Assembly: GCF_000019225.1 (NCBI RefSeq)
Contig: NC_010995.1
Location: forward strand, 4,100,501 to 4,164,500
Source: Cellvibrio japonicus Ueda107
GTDB taxonomy: Bacteria > Pseudomonadota > Gammaproteobacteria > Pseudomonadales > Cellvibrionaceae
Direction of reading: 5' to 3'
Length of the DNA stretch: 64,000 bases
Below the pieces are notes generated by a model. The model had not been told where the DNA came from. It did no database searches and saw nothing but the letters and a program-made list of their open reading frames with translations. Made by a program: the position numbers and the translations under genes. Positions 15,498 through 24,888 of the stretch are shown one piece after another (positions within the stretch are counted from its first letter, which is position 1; every line of letters begins with the position of its first letter).

Positions 15498-16568
15498 ATG
15501 AAGATTCTTGTTACCGGCGGCGCCGGGTTTATTGGTTCTGCCGTGGTTCGCCACATTATTAACAACACCCAGGATGAGGTCATCAATCTCGACAAGCTCA
15601 CCTATGCCGGCAACCTGGAATCCCTGGCCAGTATTGACCAAAATCCACGCTACCGCTTTGAGCAGGTGGATATCTGCAATCGCCAGGCCCTGGATCGTAT
15701 TTTTCATGAACACCAACCCGATGCTGTCATGCACCTGGCAGCCGAAAGCCACGTGGATCGCTCCATAGATGGTCCAGCTGCCTTCATCGAAACCAATATC
15801 CTCGGCACCTACCAATTGCTCGAAGCCAGTCGGGACTATTGGAAAAACCTGCCGGAAGCCGGCAAAGCCGCTTTCCGTTTTCACCATATATCAACCGATG
15901 AGGTCTACGGTGACCTGGAAGGCCCGGAAGATCTCTTCACAGAAACCACCCCTTACGCACCCAGCTCACCCTATTCAGCCAGCAAAGCCAGTTCCGACCA
16001 CTTGGTGCGTGCCTGGCGTCGCACTTATGGCTTGCCAACATTGGTTACCAATTGCTCCAACAATTACGGTCCCTACCATTTTCCCGAGAAGCTGATCCCA
16101 CTGGTGATCCTGAATGCCCTGGAAGGAAAGCCCTTGCCTGTGTACGGTAAAGGCAACCAGATTCGTGACTGGCTGTTTGTTGAAGACCACGCCCGTGCAC
16201 TTTACAAGGTTGTCACGGAAGGCAAGGTTGGTGAGACTTACAATATCGGCGGCCACAATGAGAAGCAAAATATTGAAGTTGTTCACAAAATCTGTGAATT
16301 ACTCGATGAGTTGCGTCCGCTGAACAGCACCAATCTCCCCATCAAATATCATAAAGAACTCATCACCTTCGTCACCGATAGACCTGGGCATGATCTGCGC
16401 TACGCCATTGATGCCAGCAAGATCAAGCGCGAACTGGGCTGGGTTCCCGAAGAAACCTTTGATTCCGGTATTCGCAAAACCGTCATCTGGTATCTGGAAA
16501 ACCTTAATTGGGCACATAGAGTCCAAGACGGTAGCTACCAGCGCGAGCGTTTGGGCACACAACAATAA
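15498..16568 (+). CDS. rfbB: dTDP-glucose 4,6-dehydratase
   Basis: A 356-residue SDR enzyme for the second step of dTDP-L-rhamnose synthesis. It shows the GGAGFIGS NAD motif, HLAAESHVDRSI, the STDEVYGDLE motif with catalytic Asp-Glu, YSASKASSDH with the Tyr/Lys pair (around residue 160), NNYGPYHFPEKLIP, and RPGHDLRYAID near the C-terminus. All are RmlB signatures. It sits between ugd and rfbA and opens a standard rfbBADC block, implying that rhamnose (or another dTDP-deoxysugar) enters the polymer. Confidence 0.96.
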   Translation: MKILVTGGAGFIGSAVVRHIINNTQDEVINLDKLTYAGNLESLASIDQNPRYRFEQVDICNRQALDRIFHEHQPDAVMHLAAESHVDRSIDGPAAFIETNILGTYQLLEASRDYWKNLPEAGKAAFRFHHISTDEVYGDLEGPEDLFTETTPYAPSSPYSASKASSDHLVRAWRRTYGLPTLVTNCSNNYGPYHFPEKLIPLVILNALEGKPLPVYGKGNQIRDWLFVEDHARALYKVVTEGKVGETYNIGGHNEKQNIEVVHKICELLDELRPLNSTNLPIKYHKELITFVTDRPGHDLRYAIDASKIKRELGWVPEETFDSGIRKTVIWYLENLNWAHRVQDGSYQRERLGTQQ

Positions 16569-16590
16569 ATTTGCTTAGAGAGACAAAGTC

Positions 16591-17466
16591 ATGAAAGGCA
16601 TTATCCTGGCAGGCGGCAGCGGCACACGATTACACCCTATTACAAAAGGCGTATCCAAACAGCTATTACCTATCTACGACAAACCCATGATCTATTATCC
16701 CCTGTCCGTACTCATGCTGGCGGGAATCAAAGACATTCTGATCATTACCACTCCGGAAGACTCATCTAGCTTCATGCGCCTGCTTGGCGATGGCTCACAA
16801 TTCGGGGTCCGACTCAACTATGCAGTGCAACCCAGCCCCGATGGGTTAGCCCAAGCCTTTATTATTGGCGAAGGTTTTATCGGTGATGATCAGGTTTGCC
16901 TGGTTCTGGGCGACAACATCTATTACGGCCACGGCTTAACGCAAAATCTCAAAAATGCGGTTAACCGTAAAAAAGGGGCTACTGTTTTTGGTTACCACGT
17001 CAATGACCCCGAACGTTTCGGGGTAGTCGAGTTCGACGAGCAAATGCGTGCGATTTCCATTGAGGAAAAACCCAAATCACCCAAATCAAACTACGCGGTT
17101 ACCGGCCTGTATTTTTATGACAACCGCGTTATAGAAATTGCCAAAAGCATAAAACCCTCTTCACGCGGGGAACTGGAAATCACCAGCGTTAACAACGCTT
17201 ATCTGGAAATGGGTGATTTAAGCGTGGAACTGCTCGGCCGCGGTTACGCCTGGCTGGATACCGGCACCCACGACAGCTTGCTTGAGGCTGGTCACTTCGT
17301 CCAAACCATCGAGCATCGCCAGGGGCTGAAAGTAGCCTGCCTGGAAGAAATTGCATTCGCCAACCAATGGATCAGCAGGGAGCAACTACTGCAGGAAGCC
17401 AAGGCTTTAGCCAAAACAGGCTATGGTCAATACCTGTTAAAAATTGTGGAGCAAAGCAAGGTATGA
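16591..17466 (+). CDS. rfbA: Glucose-1-phosphate thymidylyltransferase
   Basis: A 291-residue nucleotidyltransferase that joins dTTP and glucose-1-phosphate. It has GGSGTRLHPITKGVSKQLLP at residues 6-25, VLGDNIYYGHGL with the metal-binding Asp, EEKPKSPKSNYAVTGLYFYD, and LDTGTHDSLLEAG, all typical of RmlA. Its last four bases overlap the rfbD start (ATGA), so the two are translationally coupled. Confidence 0.96.
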   Translation: MKGIILAGGSGTRLHPITKGVSKQLLPIYDKPMIYYPLSVLMLAGIKDILIITTPEDSSSFMRLLGDGSQFGVRLNYAVQPSPDGLAQAFIIGEGFIGDDQVCLVLGDNIYYGHGLTQNLKNAVNRKKGATVFGYHVNDPERFGVVEFDEQMRAISIEEKPKSPKSNYAVTGLYFYDNRVIEIAKSIKPSSRGELEITSVNNAYLEMGDLSVELLGRGYAWLDTGTHDSLLEAGHFVQTIEHRQGLKVACLEEIAFANQWISREQLLQEAKALAKTGYGQYLLKIVEQSKV

Positions 17467-18344
17467 AAATACTAGTCACAGGTGCGAATGGACAAGTAGG
17501 CCATTGTTTGCATCAGCAACTCATCAATAACAGCATGTCTTTCAAAGCGGTAACCCGGAAGCAACTGGATATTACCGATGTTAGCGCTGTTGAGCGCAGC
17601 TTAAAGGAATACCAGCCAAACATCGTGATTAATGCTGCCGCCTACACAGCAGTAGACAAAGCTGAATCAGACCAGGAAAACGCATTTCGTATCAATCGAG
17701 ATGGTGTCGCCAACCTCGCAAGCGTAAGCTCTGCAATAGGTGCAGCAATCTTTCATATATCTACTGATTACGTATTTGCTGGAAACAATGACCATCCTTA
17801 TCGCGAAGATGACGACACCTCGCCTCAAGGTATCTATGGGCAGAGCAAACTGGCAGGGGAAATCGCCGTCATACAAACCAACCCCAAACACATTATTTTA
17901 CGTACCGCCTGGGTATTCGGTGAGCATGGCAACAACTTTGTCAAAACCATGATTCGTCTGGGTCGTACGCGCGACTCCCTGGGTATAGTAGCCGATCAGC
18001 ATGGCGGACCAACCCATGCTGGCGATATTGCCACTGCATTAATACGTATTGCCCATCAATACATAAAAACCGGCGACCTGCCATGGGGAACCTACCACTA
18101 CGCGGGCATGCCACACACCAACTGGTACGAATTTGCACGCGCAATTTTCAAGCAAGTAGAAGCTGAAAATCTCTACGATAAAGCTACACCAAGCCTAAAT
18201 GCTATTGCCACCGCCGATTATCCTACCCCCGCCAAGCGCCCAGCCAATTCGCGATTAGACTGTACCAAAATTCAAACTAATTTCGGCATTGCACCCAGCG
18301 ATTGGCAAGCCGCTTTGAATAATATTAAAGCCTATGCAGGTTAA
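17463..18344 (+). CDS. rfbD: dTDP-4-dehydrorhamnose reductase
   Basis: A 293-residue SDR enzyme that makes dTDP-L-rhamnose. It has the N-terminal GANGQVGHCL motif, NAAAYTAVDKAE, STDYVFAG and YGQSKLAGE with the catalytic Tyr and Lys, then RTAWVFGEHGNNFVKTM, and RPANSRLD near the end. The ATG at 17463 overlapping rfbA is chosen because the protein starts with the canonical MKILVTG; the open frame extends upstream only inside rfbA. Confidence 0.95.
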   Translation: MKILVTGANGQVGHCLHQQLINNSMSFKAVTRKQLDITDVSAVERSLKEYQPNIVINAAAYTAVDKAESDQENAFRINRDGVANLASVSSAIGAAIFHISTDYVFAGNNDHPYREDDDTSPQGIYGQSKLAGEIAVIQTNPKHIILRTAWVFGEHGNNFVKTMIRLGRTRDSLGIVADQHGGPTHAGDIATALIRIAHQYIKTGDLPWGTYHYAGMPHTNWYEFARAIFKQVEAENLYDKATPSLNAIATADYPTPAKRPANSRLDCTKIQTNFGIAPSDWQAALNNIKAYAG

Positions 18345-18352
18345 AACAGATT

Positions 18353-18901
18353 ATGAACGTCATTAATACAGCCATACCTGATGTCAAAATTTTCGAGCCT
18401 AAAGTATTTGGGGATGAGCGAGGTTTCTTTTTCGAAAGTTTCAGTCAGCGAGCTTTCGAAGAGGCTACAGGCCTAAAGCGTGAATTTGTACAAGACAATC
18501 ACTCCAAATCCAGCAAAGGCGTTTTACGCGGTTTGCACTATCAATTACCTCCTATGGCTCAGGGCAAATTGGTCCGTGTAGCTCAAGGGGAAGTTTTTGA
18601 TGTGGCGGTAGATATCCGTAAATCCTCTCCAACCTTTGGTCAATGGGTCGGAGTGATACTCTCTGCGGACAATAAGCGCCAGCTATGGATCCCTGAAGGC
18701 TTCGCCCACGGGTTCCTAACCCTCAGTGAAACTGCTGAATTCCTGTATAAAACAACAAACTATTACTCTCCCTCCCATGAAGGTTCAATTATCTGGAGTG
18801 ATCCAACACTAAATATTCAATGGCCGGATACAAGTGCTGTACAAATATCGACGAAAGATCGGACAGCGCCTATTTTGAAACAGGCTCAATATTTTGAATG
18901 A
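18353..18901 (+). CDS. rfbC: dTDP-4-dehydrorhamnose 3,5-epimerase
   Basis: A 182-residue cupin-fold epimerase. The signatures are VFGDERGFFFESF, QDNHSKSSKGVLRGLHYQ with the catalytic His, GEVFDVAVDIRKSSPTFG, and WIPEGFAHGFLTLSE. It completes the rfbBADC set 8 bp after rfbD. The sugar genes and the ABC exporter that follows are closely spaced and probably co-transcribed. Confidence 0.96.
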   Translation: MNVINTAIPDVKIFEPKVFGDERGFFFESFSQRAFEEATGLKREFVQDNHSKSSKGVLRGLHYQLPPMAQGKLVRVAQGEVFDVAVDIRKSSPTFGQWVGVILSADNKRQLWIPEGFAHGFLTLSETAEFLYKTTNYYSPSHEGSIIWSDPTLNIQWPDTSAVQISTKDRTAPILKQAQYFE

Positions 18902-18919
18902 GCGTAGTAGGTATTTGAA

Positions 18920-19693
18920 TTGAAAATCAGAGACTTTATTATTTTGGTTGATACAAAAGCCAAAATGAACCTCAAGGCTGAGGCTTCCAGGTTGTATTTG
19001 TCATTTTTATGGTGGCTTCTTGAGCCGATCCTTTTTGTTTTAGCTTTTTATTTTGTATTTAATATATTACTTAAAAGCGGGCATGAAGATTACTTGCTTT
19101 TTTTAATGTGCGCCAAAATTCCTTACATGTGGTTTTCTAAAGCTGTTACCAGTGCATCTGGCAGCATTGTTGCCAATAGGGGAATTATCAGCCAAATCGA
19201 TATCCCTAAAACTATATTTCCGTACGCCTCAATCCAAATTTCGCTATACAAAGAAATCCCCGTATTTATTCTACTGTTTGGAATGTGTATTGGTTATGGT
19301 TACATGCCATCCACAGAATGGCTATGGCTAATACCATTATTTTTTGTACAATATTTATTTATTGTTGCTGCCAGTCTGGTAACAGCACTAATGGTTTGCT
19401 ATGCAGATGATGTCAGAATGTTTATTAGTATGTTGATGTTATTTCTGATGTTTATCAGCGGCATCTTCTTTGACATCAGCAATATTCAACAACCATTGCG
19501 AGATTATTTAATCCTTTATAATCCACTCGCTTTTTTGTGTGACAGTTTCCGTAAAATTCTAATGCACAAAGGCATGTACGCAATAGAGCACCTCATCGGA
19601 CTTATCGTATTTTTCAGCATTGCAATTGGCTCTCTGCACCTTGTATACCGATCTTTAAGTAGAAATATCGCATCCAAGGTGGTTAATGCATGA
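18920..19693 (+). CDS. wzm: Polysaccharide ABC exporter, permease (Wzm-like)
   Basis: A 257-residue ABC-2-type membrane protein with about six membrane helices and the family's N-terminal amphipathic segment before SFLWWLLEPILF. It would form the inner-membrane channel that flips the finished polysaccharide on its lipid carrier. The start is a TTG at 18920; the next in-frame ATG (18965) would remove part of the conserved N-terminal region, so the TTG is preferred. It ends in a four-base overlap with the ATPase gene. Its presence, with no wzx or wzy seen, points to the ABC-dependent export route. Confidence 0.85.
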   Translation: MKIRDFIILVDTKAKMNLKAEASRLYLSFLWWLLEPILFVLAFYFVFNILLKSGHEDYLLFLMCAKIPYMWFSKAVTSASGSIVANRGIISQIDIPKTIFPYASIQISLYKEIPVFILLFGMCIGYGYMPSTEWLWLIPLFFVQYLFIVAASLVTALMVCYADDVRMFISMLMLFLMFISGIFFDISNIQQPLRDYLILYNPLAFLCDSFRKILMHKGMYAIEHLIGLIVFFSIAIGSLHLVYRSLSRNIASKVVNA

Positions 19694-20394
19694 GCCAATC
19701 ATCTATTATTCTACGAGCAGAGAATGTCAGCCTGACTTATAAAAGCCGTACAGGATTCTTATCGAGTTTTACTCATCAAGCACTTAAAGGAATTACCTTT
19801 GAGCTTGAGAAGGGCGAAACAATTGGTATTCTGGGTAAAAATGGCGGAGGCAAAAGCTCACTGTTGCGAATTCTCGCTGGCATTATTAATCCCACAGGGG
19901 GGCAAGTTATATGTCCACCCCAAACAACTCGGGCACTGCTGACACTGGGTTTAGGTTTTATGCCAAATATTAGCGGGCGAGAAAATGCTATTTACTCAGC
20001 CATGCTTCAAGGTGCATCACGAAAAAAAGCAAAAGCGATTATACCAGCAATCGAAGAGTTTGCTGAGCTTGGAGAGTTTTTTGATCAACCAGTTGATACC
20101 TACTCCTCTGGGATGAAAGCACGCCTGGGATTTGCGACTGCAATAATGGCTGAAGTAGATATTTTGTTTATCGACGAAGTACTAAGTGTAGGTGATACAC
20201 ATTTCCGTCAAAAAGCAGAGGCAGCAATGCTCAACAAACTTAAAGGAGAACAGACATGTGTTTTTGTTTCTCACAATTCGGATCAAGTCAACAGAGTTTG
20301 TTCCAGAGCCATTTGGATTGAAGGCGGAAGTATCAAAGAACAAGGTGATACCGCTACAGTTGCACATCACTATAATTTGTTTATGCAATCCTAA
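19690..20394 (+). CDS. wzt: Polysaccharide ABC exporter, ATPase (Wzt-like, no C-terminal binding domain)
   Basis: A 234-residue ABC ATPase with Walker A GKNGGGKSS, the Q-loop/LGFMPNISGRENAIYSA region typical of polysaccharide exporters, the signature YSSGMKARLGFA, Walker B ILFIDEVLSVGD and the switch VSHNSDQV. It ends at the conserved nucleotide-binding domain and lacks the C-terminal carbohydrate-binding domain of O-antigen Wzt, so it resembles KpsT or Rhizobium-type exporters. Export may thus not depend on a modified chain end. It overlaps wzm by four bases. Confidence 0.88.
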   Translation: MSQSSIILRAENVSLTYKSRTGFLSSFTHQALKGITFELEKGETIGILGKNGGGKSSLLRILAGIINPTGGQVICPPQTTRALLTLGLGFMPNISGRENAIYSAMLQGASRKKAKAIIPAIEEFAELGEFFDQPVDTYSSGMKARLGFATAIMAEVDILFIDEVLSVGDTHFRQKAEAAMLNKLKGEQTCVFVSHNSDQVNRVCSRAIWIEGGSIKEQGDTATVAHHYNLFMQS

Positions 20395-20476
20395 ATTAGT
20401 ATTTAGACAATAAATGTTGTGAATTACCCACAACGATATGTTAAAGCATTAAATGCCCTATAATCTGGAGAAATCA

Positions 20477-22282
20477 ATGTCCTCCCCGACATTCAATTTT
20501 AATATCGAATCTGTCTTTCGTATTGGCAAAGGTACTGGGCTTATTGGATGGGCACTGGATATTCAGCGCAGTATTGAAACCATTACGTTGAAATCCTCTA
20601 TTTTTAAAAGTCGCACATTTCACTTGGGCACAGAGACAGAGCTTATTCGTACGCACAGGCCCGACGTCTGTGCCGCATTTAATCTTCCAGATAATCATAC
20701 TTTAGGTTTTGTAATATGGCTTCCAGTTGAGTTAGATCCGCACTCAGAGATTATAATTCACTTTGATGACCATGTTAATCTCGCCCAAGGGCACAGCCCA
20801 GTGCAGCTCGGGGAGGGAGAGCGCAATCTATTTATTGAACAATCTTATTCTCATTCAGGCATGCCACTACGGCAACTGGCAACCAAATTCGATGACCCAA
20901 CCTTTCTATTTGCATTACATCGCGTTAGCCGCCAATTATTAAAAGATACGTCAACATCGCCAAGCATCGAGCCGGCTCTGGGAATATGCTCGGTTGACTA
21001 TGCCTTTAATTTAGATAATAGAGGCATCTTATTACTTGGTTGGTATCATTTTCTTGGCGCTGCTCCGACGGCCATTCACATTATTAGGAGTACAGGCGAG
21101 CCCATAGAAATACAACAGCCATTTTCAATTGCTCGTCCCGATGTTCAGGAGCATCTAAAAAGTCATTACAGTGGTGTCCAACAAAATTGCGGTTTTTTAT
21201 CTTATATAGAGTATCCGCTCAACCCAGCACATGATTATGCCTTGAGATTTAAATTTAACCAAGGTGAACTCTGGGTTCATTTCTCTCTTGCAAACGACCA
21301 CACTGATCTCACTCTTGTTAAAAAAATTCTCGAGTCTATACCTTGTCCGCAGTATCTGACCGGCTCCATATATAACATTTATAATTCCGGACTCGGTAAA
21401 GCTATTGAAGCAATTAGCATTAGGTACAAGCGCTCTCATCCAGCTTATACAGAACGCCAGTTTGGTATACCACCGACATCACCTCATACCTCAGTGATCG
21501 TCCCACTTTATGGCAGGTATGATTTTATGCGCCATCAATTGGCACATTTTGTACATGACCGTGATTTTGATGATGTTGATTTAATTTATGTTGTCGACGA
21601 TCCTGCTATTAAGGAAAGTGCCATCAGTACAGCCATCAGTTACTACGCTTTATTCAGAAAGCCATTCCGCGTGGTATGGTACGACTGTAATTTGGGCTTT
21701 GCAGGAGCAAACAACATTGGTGTCAGTGCTGCAAGGGCAGAGCACCTACTCTTGATGAACTCCGATGTAATACCACAAGAACCTGGCTGGCTCACAATCT
21801 TAAGAAATGCCTATATGTCACTGCCAAACCCAGGAATCCTTGGCCCTCTATTACAGTTTTCTGATAACTCTACACAGCATGCAGGAATGAAAGCAAACCG
21901 GGATCCATACCTCCCCGGATTTTTACTCAATGGACACCCGGGCAAAGGTTGGCTCTATTACAAAGCAACAGAACCCAGCGAGCAGCAACTCCTGACGGCT
22001 GCCTGCATATTTTTATCAAAACAGGATTATGTCGTCGTCGGTGGTTTCGATGAGGGTTACCTTATTGGTGATTTTGAAGACAGTGATCTCTGCATGGCAA
22101 TTAAGAAGATGGGCAAAAAGCTCTGGCTGGTTCCAGAGGCAAAACTGTGGCACCTGGAGCGCCAATCACAAAACATCGGTTCCATATCAGGATATAGACA
22201 ACTTATAACACTATATAACGGCTGGCGATATCATGAAAAAATAATACGCGGTGAAATTGCCAATCCGGAAGAGCAGGAATAA
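20477..22282 (+). CDS. Family 2 glycosyltransferase with two N-terminal GW/RPDV domains
   Basis: A 601-residue protein. The C-terminal half is a GT2 enzyme: SVIVPLYGRYDFMRHQL, VDDPA, NLGFAGANNIGV, LLMNSDVIP (DXD-like) and FEDSDLCM. The N-terminal half holds two copies of an unnamed domain: GW at 24-25 followed by RPDV and GF, and GW at 188-189 followed by RPDV and GF. Related domains occur in the lipoprotein at 37508 and the membrane protein at 39012. The ATG at 20477 is preferred over 20453 because TGGAGA lies just upstream of it. It probably adds a sugar to the growing chain at the cytoplasmic face; donor and linkage are unknown. Confidence 0.8.
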   Translation: MSSPTFNFNIESVFRIGKGTGLIGWALDIQRSIETITLKSSIFKSRTFHLGTETELIRTHRPDVCAAFNLPDNHTLGFVIWLPVELDPHSEIIIHFDDHVNLAQGHSPVQLGEGERNLFIEQSYSHSGMPLRQLATKFDDPTFLFALHRVSRQLLKDTSTSPSIEPALGICSVDYAFNLDNRGILLLGWYHFLGAAPTAIHIIRSTGEPIEIQQPFSIARPDVQEHLKSHYSGVQQNCGFLSYIEYPLNPAHDYALRFKFNQGELWVHFSLANDHTDLTLVKKILESIPCPQYLTGSIYNIYNSGLGKAIEAISIRYKRSHPAYTERQFGIPPTSPHTSVIVPLYGRYDFMRHQLAHFVHDRDFDDVDLIYVVDDPAIKESAISTAISYYALFRKPFRVVWYDCNLGFAGANNIGVSAARAEHLLLMNSDVIPQEPGWLTILRNAYMSLPNPGILGPLLQFSDNSTQHAGMKANRDPYLPGFLLNGHPGKGWLYYKATEPSEQQLLTAACIFLSKQDYVVVGGFDEGYLIGDFEDSDLCMAIKKMGKKLWLVPEAKLWHLERQSQNIGSISGYRQLITLYNGWRYHEKIIRGEIANPEEQE

Positions 22283-22288
22283 AAAACA

Positions 22289-23512
22289 ATGAAATACATG
22301 GTATTCAGTCATGGCCACCCAACCTTTAGTAAAGGCGGCGCAGAAATAGCGGCCTATAATTTATTTAAAGGCATCAATGAGCTACCTGGTCATGAGTGCT
22401 GGTTTGTTGCACGTTGCACAGACAATATTTTGCACCTTGGTTCTCCCCTTGCGGCCATTAACGAAAAAGAGTTTCTGATTTCAGGTAATGCCGACCTAAC
22501 CCATCTGACCTCTACAATTCGCTTAGGTGATAATAGCGAATTTGCCGAACTACTCCGCTATATCAACCCCGATGTAGTGCATTTTCATCACTACATTAAT
22601 CTTGGCCTAGAGATGCTTTACGCGGTTAAGCGTACGCTGCCTAATACCAAAGTTTTAGTAACACTTCACGAGTTTATCGCCATTTGTTCAAACAACGGGC
22701 AAATGCAAAAAACCAATGGCACACTTTGCCACACTTACAGCCCGCGTGAATGTATGCAGTGCTTCCCCAATAAAACACCTGAAGACTTTTTTCTGCGCGA
22801 ACAATATATAAAGAGTTTTTTCAGAAATGTGGATCTGTTCATTTCGCCCAGCGAGTTTCTAAGAAAGCGTTATATAGAGTGGGGTATTGACGAGAACCGA
22901 ATTAAAGTTATTGAAAATGGACAACGTATTGAAACGGATTTACCACCTCGGGAGATCAGATCAGAGGAAAAGCGTAATATATTTGGCTTTTTCGGCCAAA
23001 TAAATCCATTTAAAGGTGTTGATGTACTACTGCAGGCGATCAGTAATCTGACCTCGAAACAACGCCGTAAAATTGTGTTGGAAATCCATGGTGCCAATCT
23101 GGAATATCAAACCCAAGATTTCCAAAAGAAAGTCAAGCGACTCTCAAAACCACTGGAGGAGGAGGGTGCTATTCGATGGGTAGGCTCTTATCAGCCTCAT
23201 GAACTGCGTGATCGCATGGCAAATGTTGATTGGGTTGTGGTGCCATCTATCTGGTGGGAAAACTCCCCCATGGTTATTCAGGAAGCCATGCTTTTTAACC
23301 GCCCCCTGTTAGTAAGCAATATCGGTGGTATGGCTGAAAAGGTAACTCACGGTGTTAATGGTCTTCATGTACCCGTTGGCAATGCAAACGCCTGGGGTAA
23401 TATGTTAATCAGATGTACAGAGGAGCCGGGGCTATGGGAAACCCTCCATAAAGGGATATCAAAGCCAATCTCTTATATAGAGTGCGCCAAAACCCACCTG
23501 AACATCTTATAA
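22289..23512 (+). CDS. Family 4 glycosyltransferase (GT-B)
   Basis: A 407-residue retaining-type GT-B enzyme. The donor site is seen in FFGQINPFKGVDVLLQAI, WVGSYQPHELRDRM and the E-x7-E-like WWENSPMVIQEAMLFNRPLL, followed by GGMAEKV and GVNGLHVP. A Cys-containing segment (CHTYSPRECMQCFP, about residues 148-161) is typical of one GT4 subgroup. It starts 6 bp after the previous gene. Acceptor and donor cannot be told. Confidence 0.85.
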   Translation: MKYMVFSHGHPTFSKGGAEIAAYNLFKGINELPGHECWFVARCTDNILHLGSPLAAINEKEFLISGNADLTHLTSTIRLGDNSEFAELLRYINPDVVHFHHYINLGLEMLYAVKRTLPNTKVLVTLHEFIAICSNNGQMQKTNGTLCHTYSPRECMQCFPNKTPEDFFLREQYIKSFFRNVDLFISPSEFLRKRYIEWGIDENRIKVIENGQRIETDLPPREIRSEEKRNIFGFFGQINPFKGVDVLLQAISNLTSKQRRKIVLEIHGANLEYQTQDFQKKVKRLSKPLEEEGAIRWVGSYQPHELRDRMANVDWVVVPSIWWENSPMVIQEAMLFNRPLLVSNIGGMAEKVTHGVNGLHVPVGNANAWGNMLIRCTEEPGLWETLHKGISKPISYIECAKTHLNIL

Positions 23513-23525
23513 AAAGGTAATCATC

Positions 23526-24686
23526 ATGACTATCATGTTTAGATGTGATCCACCACGTATTGGTTTGACAGCTCATCTGGATACCCACGCCGCCGCTTCG
23601 ATGGTTGGTTTAAACCCGGGAAATCTGGCTTTTGGCTATGCCACAGCATTACTTCTCGGTTTTCCTCGCAATACTCACTTTCTAGCACCAGTCGATGCAC
23701 AAGAAACCATCGGTGTATATGCCTGTGCTAACTTATTAGGTAGTCATTATGACCCCTCCCACTTTCTTAACTTCGTAAACACAAGTCCAAGTAGTTGGAA
23801 AATGCTGTTAATAGGTTTGGGGGCTCAGGGGCCACTGGATAGATTGACAGATAATCCCAATGACTTATCTCTCAGCGATATACAAATTTCATGGTTGAAT
23901 GCAGTCTGTAGCAGATCTACTAATAGTGCTCCCAATATAGCTGTCAGAGGGGGATTTTCTCATGGCGTCTTAAATAAATATGGATACGGGGACAGAGCAG
24001 TTACCACAGGTTGTCCATCTCTGCTGCTTTCACCGGATAAAAATTTGGGTAAAAAAATCGTAGCAAAGTTCAATACGATAGGTTCAAACCCCTTACTAGA
24101 CGGTACACTGGGTAATCCCTGGGACCTCAAGCATGCACCATTTGAACAACACCTTCTCCGTTTGGTTATTGCCACAGGAGGAGTGTCTCATGTACAGATG
24201 GATAAACGGCATATGTCGCTGGCCAGATTTGATCAACTTAGCCAGGAGGATCTGGCCGAGCTGAGATTTCAATTATCACCGGAAACCAGTATATCCGGCA
24301 TGAGAGATTTTGGTCGCAGGCATTTACGGGTCTGGTGGGACGTCCCCTCATGGATGGAATACCTTCGCCGTGCTGACTTTGTTTTTGGTTCCCGTATTCA
24401 CGGTATAACGCTGGCACTTCAATCTGGTACTCCGGCAATGTGCGCCGTGTGGGACTCCAGAACACTGGAACTATGCAGAGCAATGGGGATTCCCCACGTA
24501 TCCCTTTATGATCAACCATGGATCACTGGCAGGTTTTCTTTCGATGACCTCAGAGAAGAATTTGCCAAACAATTCGATGGAGAGGGCTTTGATCAGAACA
24601 GAAAATTACGCGCCAATCAATTTCTTGAAATATTCACGAGAAATGGTGTTCCTGTTACTGATCATTTAAGGAACATTGCAAGTTAG
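23526..24686 (+). CDS. Polysaccharide pyruvyltransferase family protein
   Basis: A 386-residue protein with the PS_pyruv_trans pattern: NIAVRGGFSHGVLNKYG and TTGCPSLLLSPD in the centre, and FGSRIHGITLALQSGTPAMC near the C-terminus with the conserved R-x-H. Members add ketal-linked pyruvate from phosphoenolpyruvate to sugars; some relatives are glycosyltransferase-like. It would introduce a negative charge on the polymer. It is followed by a 202-bp gap without visible genes. Confidence 0.8.
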   Translation: MTIMFRCDPPRIGLTAHLDTHAAASMVGLNPGNLAFGYATALLLGFPRNTHFLAPVDAQETIGVYACANLLGSHYDPSHFLNFVNTSPSSWKMLLIGLGAQGPLDRLTDNPNDLSLSDIQISWLNAVCSRSTNSAPNIAVRGGFSHGVLNKYGYGDRAVTTGCPSLLLSPDKNLGKKIVAKFNTIGSNPLLDGTLGNPWDLKHAPFEQHLLRLVIATGGVSHVQMDKRHMSLARFDQLSQEDLAELRFQLSPETSISGMRDFGRRHLRVWWDVPSWMEYLRRADFVFGSRIHGITLALQSGTPAMCAVWDSRTLELCRAMGIPHVSLYDQPWITGRFSFDDLREEFAKQFDGEGFDQNRKLRANQFLEIFTRNGVPVTDHLRNIAS

Positions 24687-24888
24687 AACAGGAAAGTTGA
24701 TACATCACAAGACGGTATAATTTTCCCAACACCGACCAATTCTATTGACTCTTTTAAAACGGAGATATGGCGGGTGAGGGAAATCATCTGACAGCTTTTT
24801 GAATGACCATATTTATTGGTATAAATGGATTTTCAAATACAACTTCAGCAACCGAAAATTGATATCAAACACCTGATGAGATAAATGT

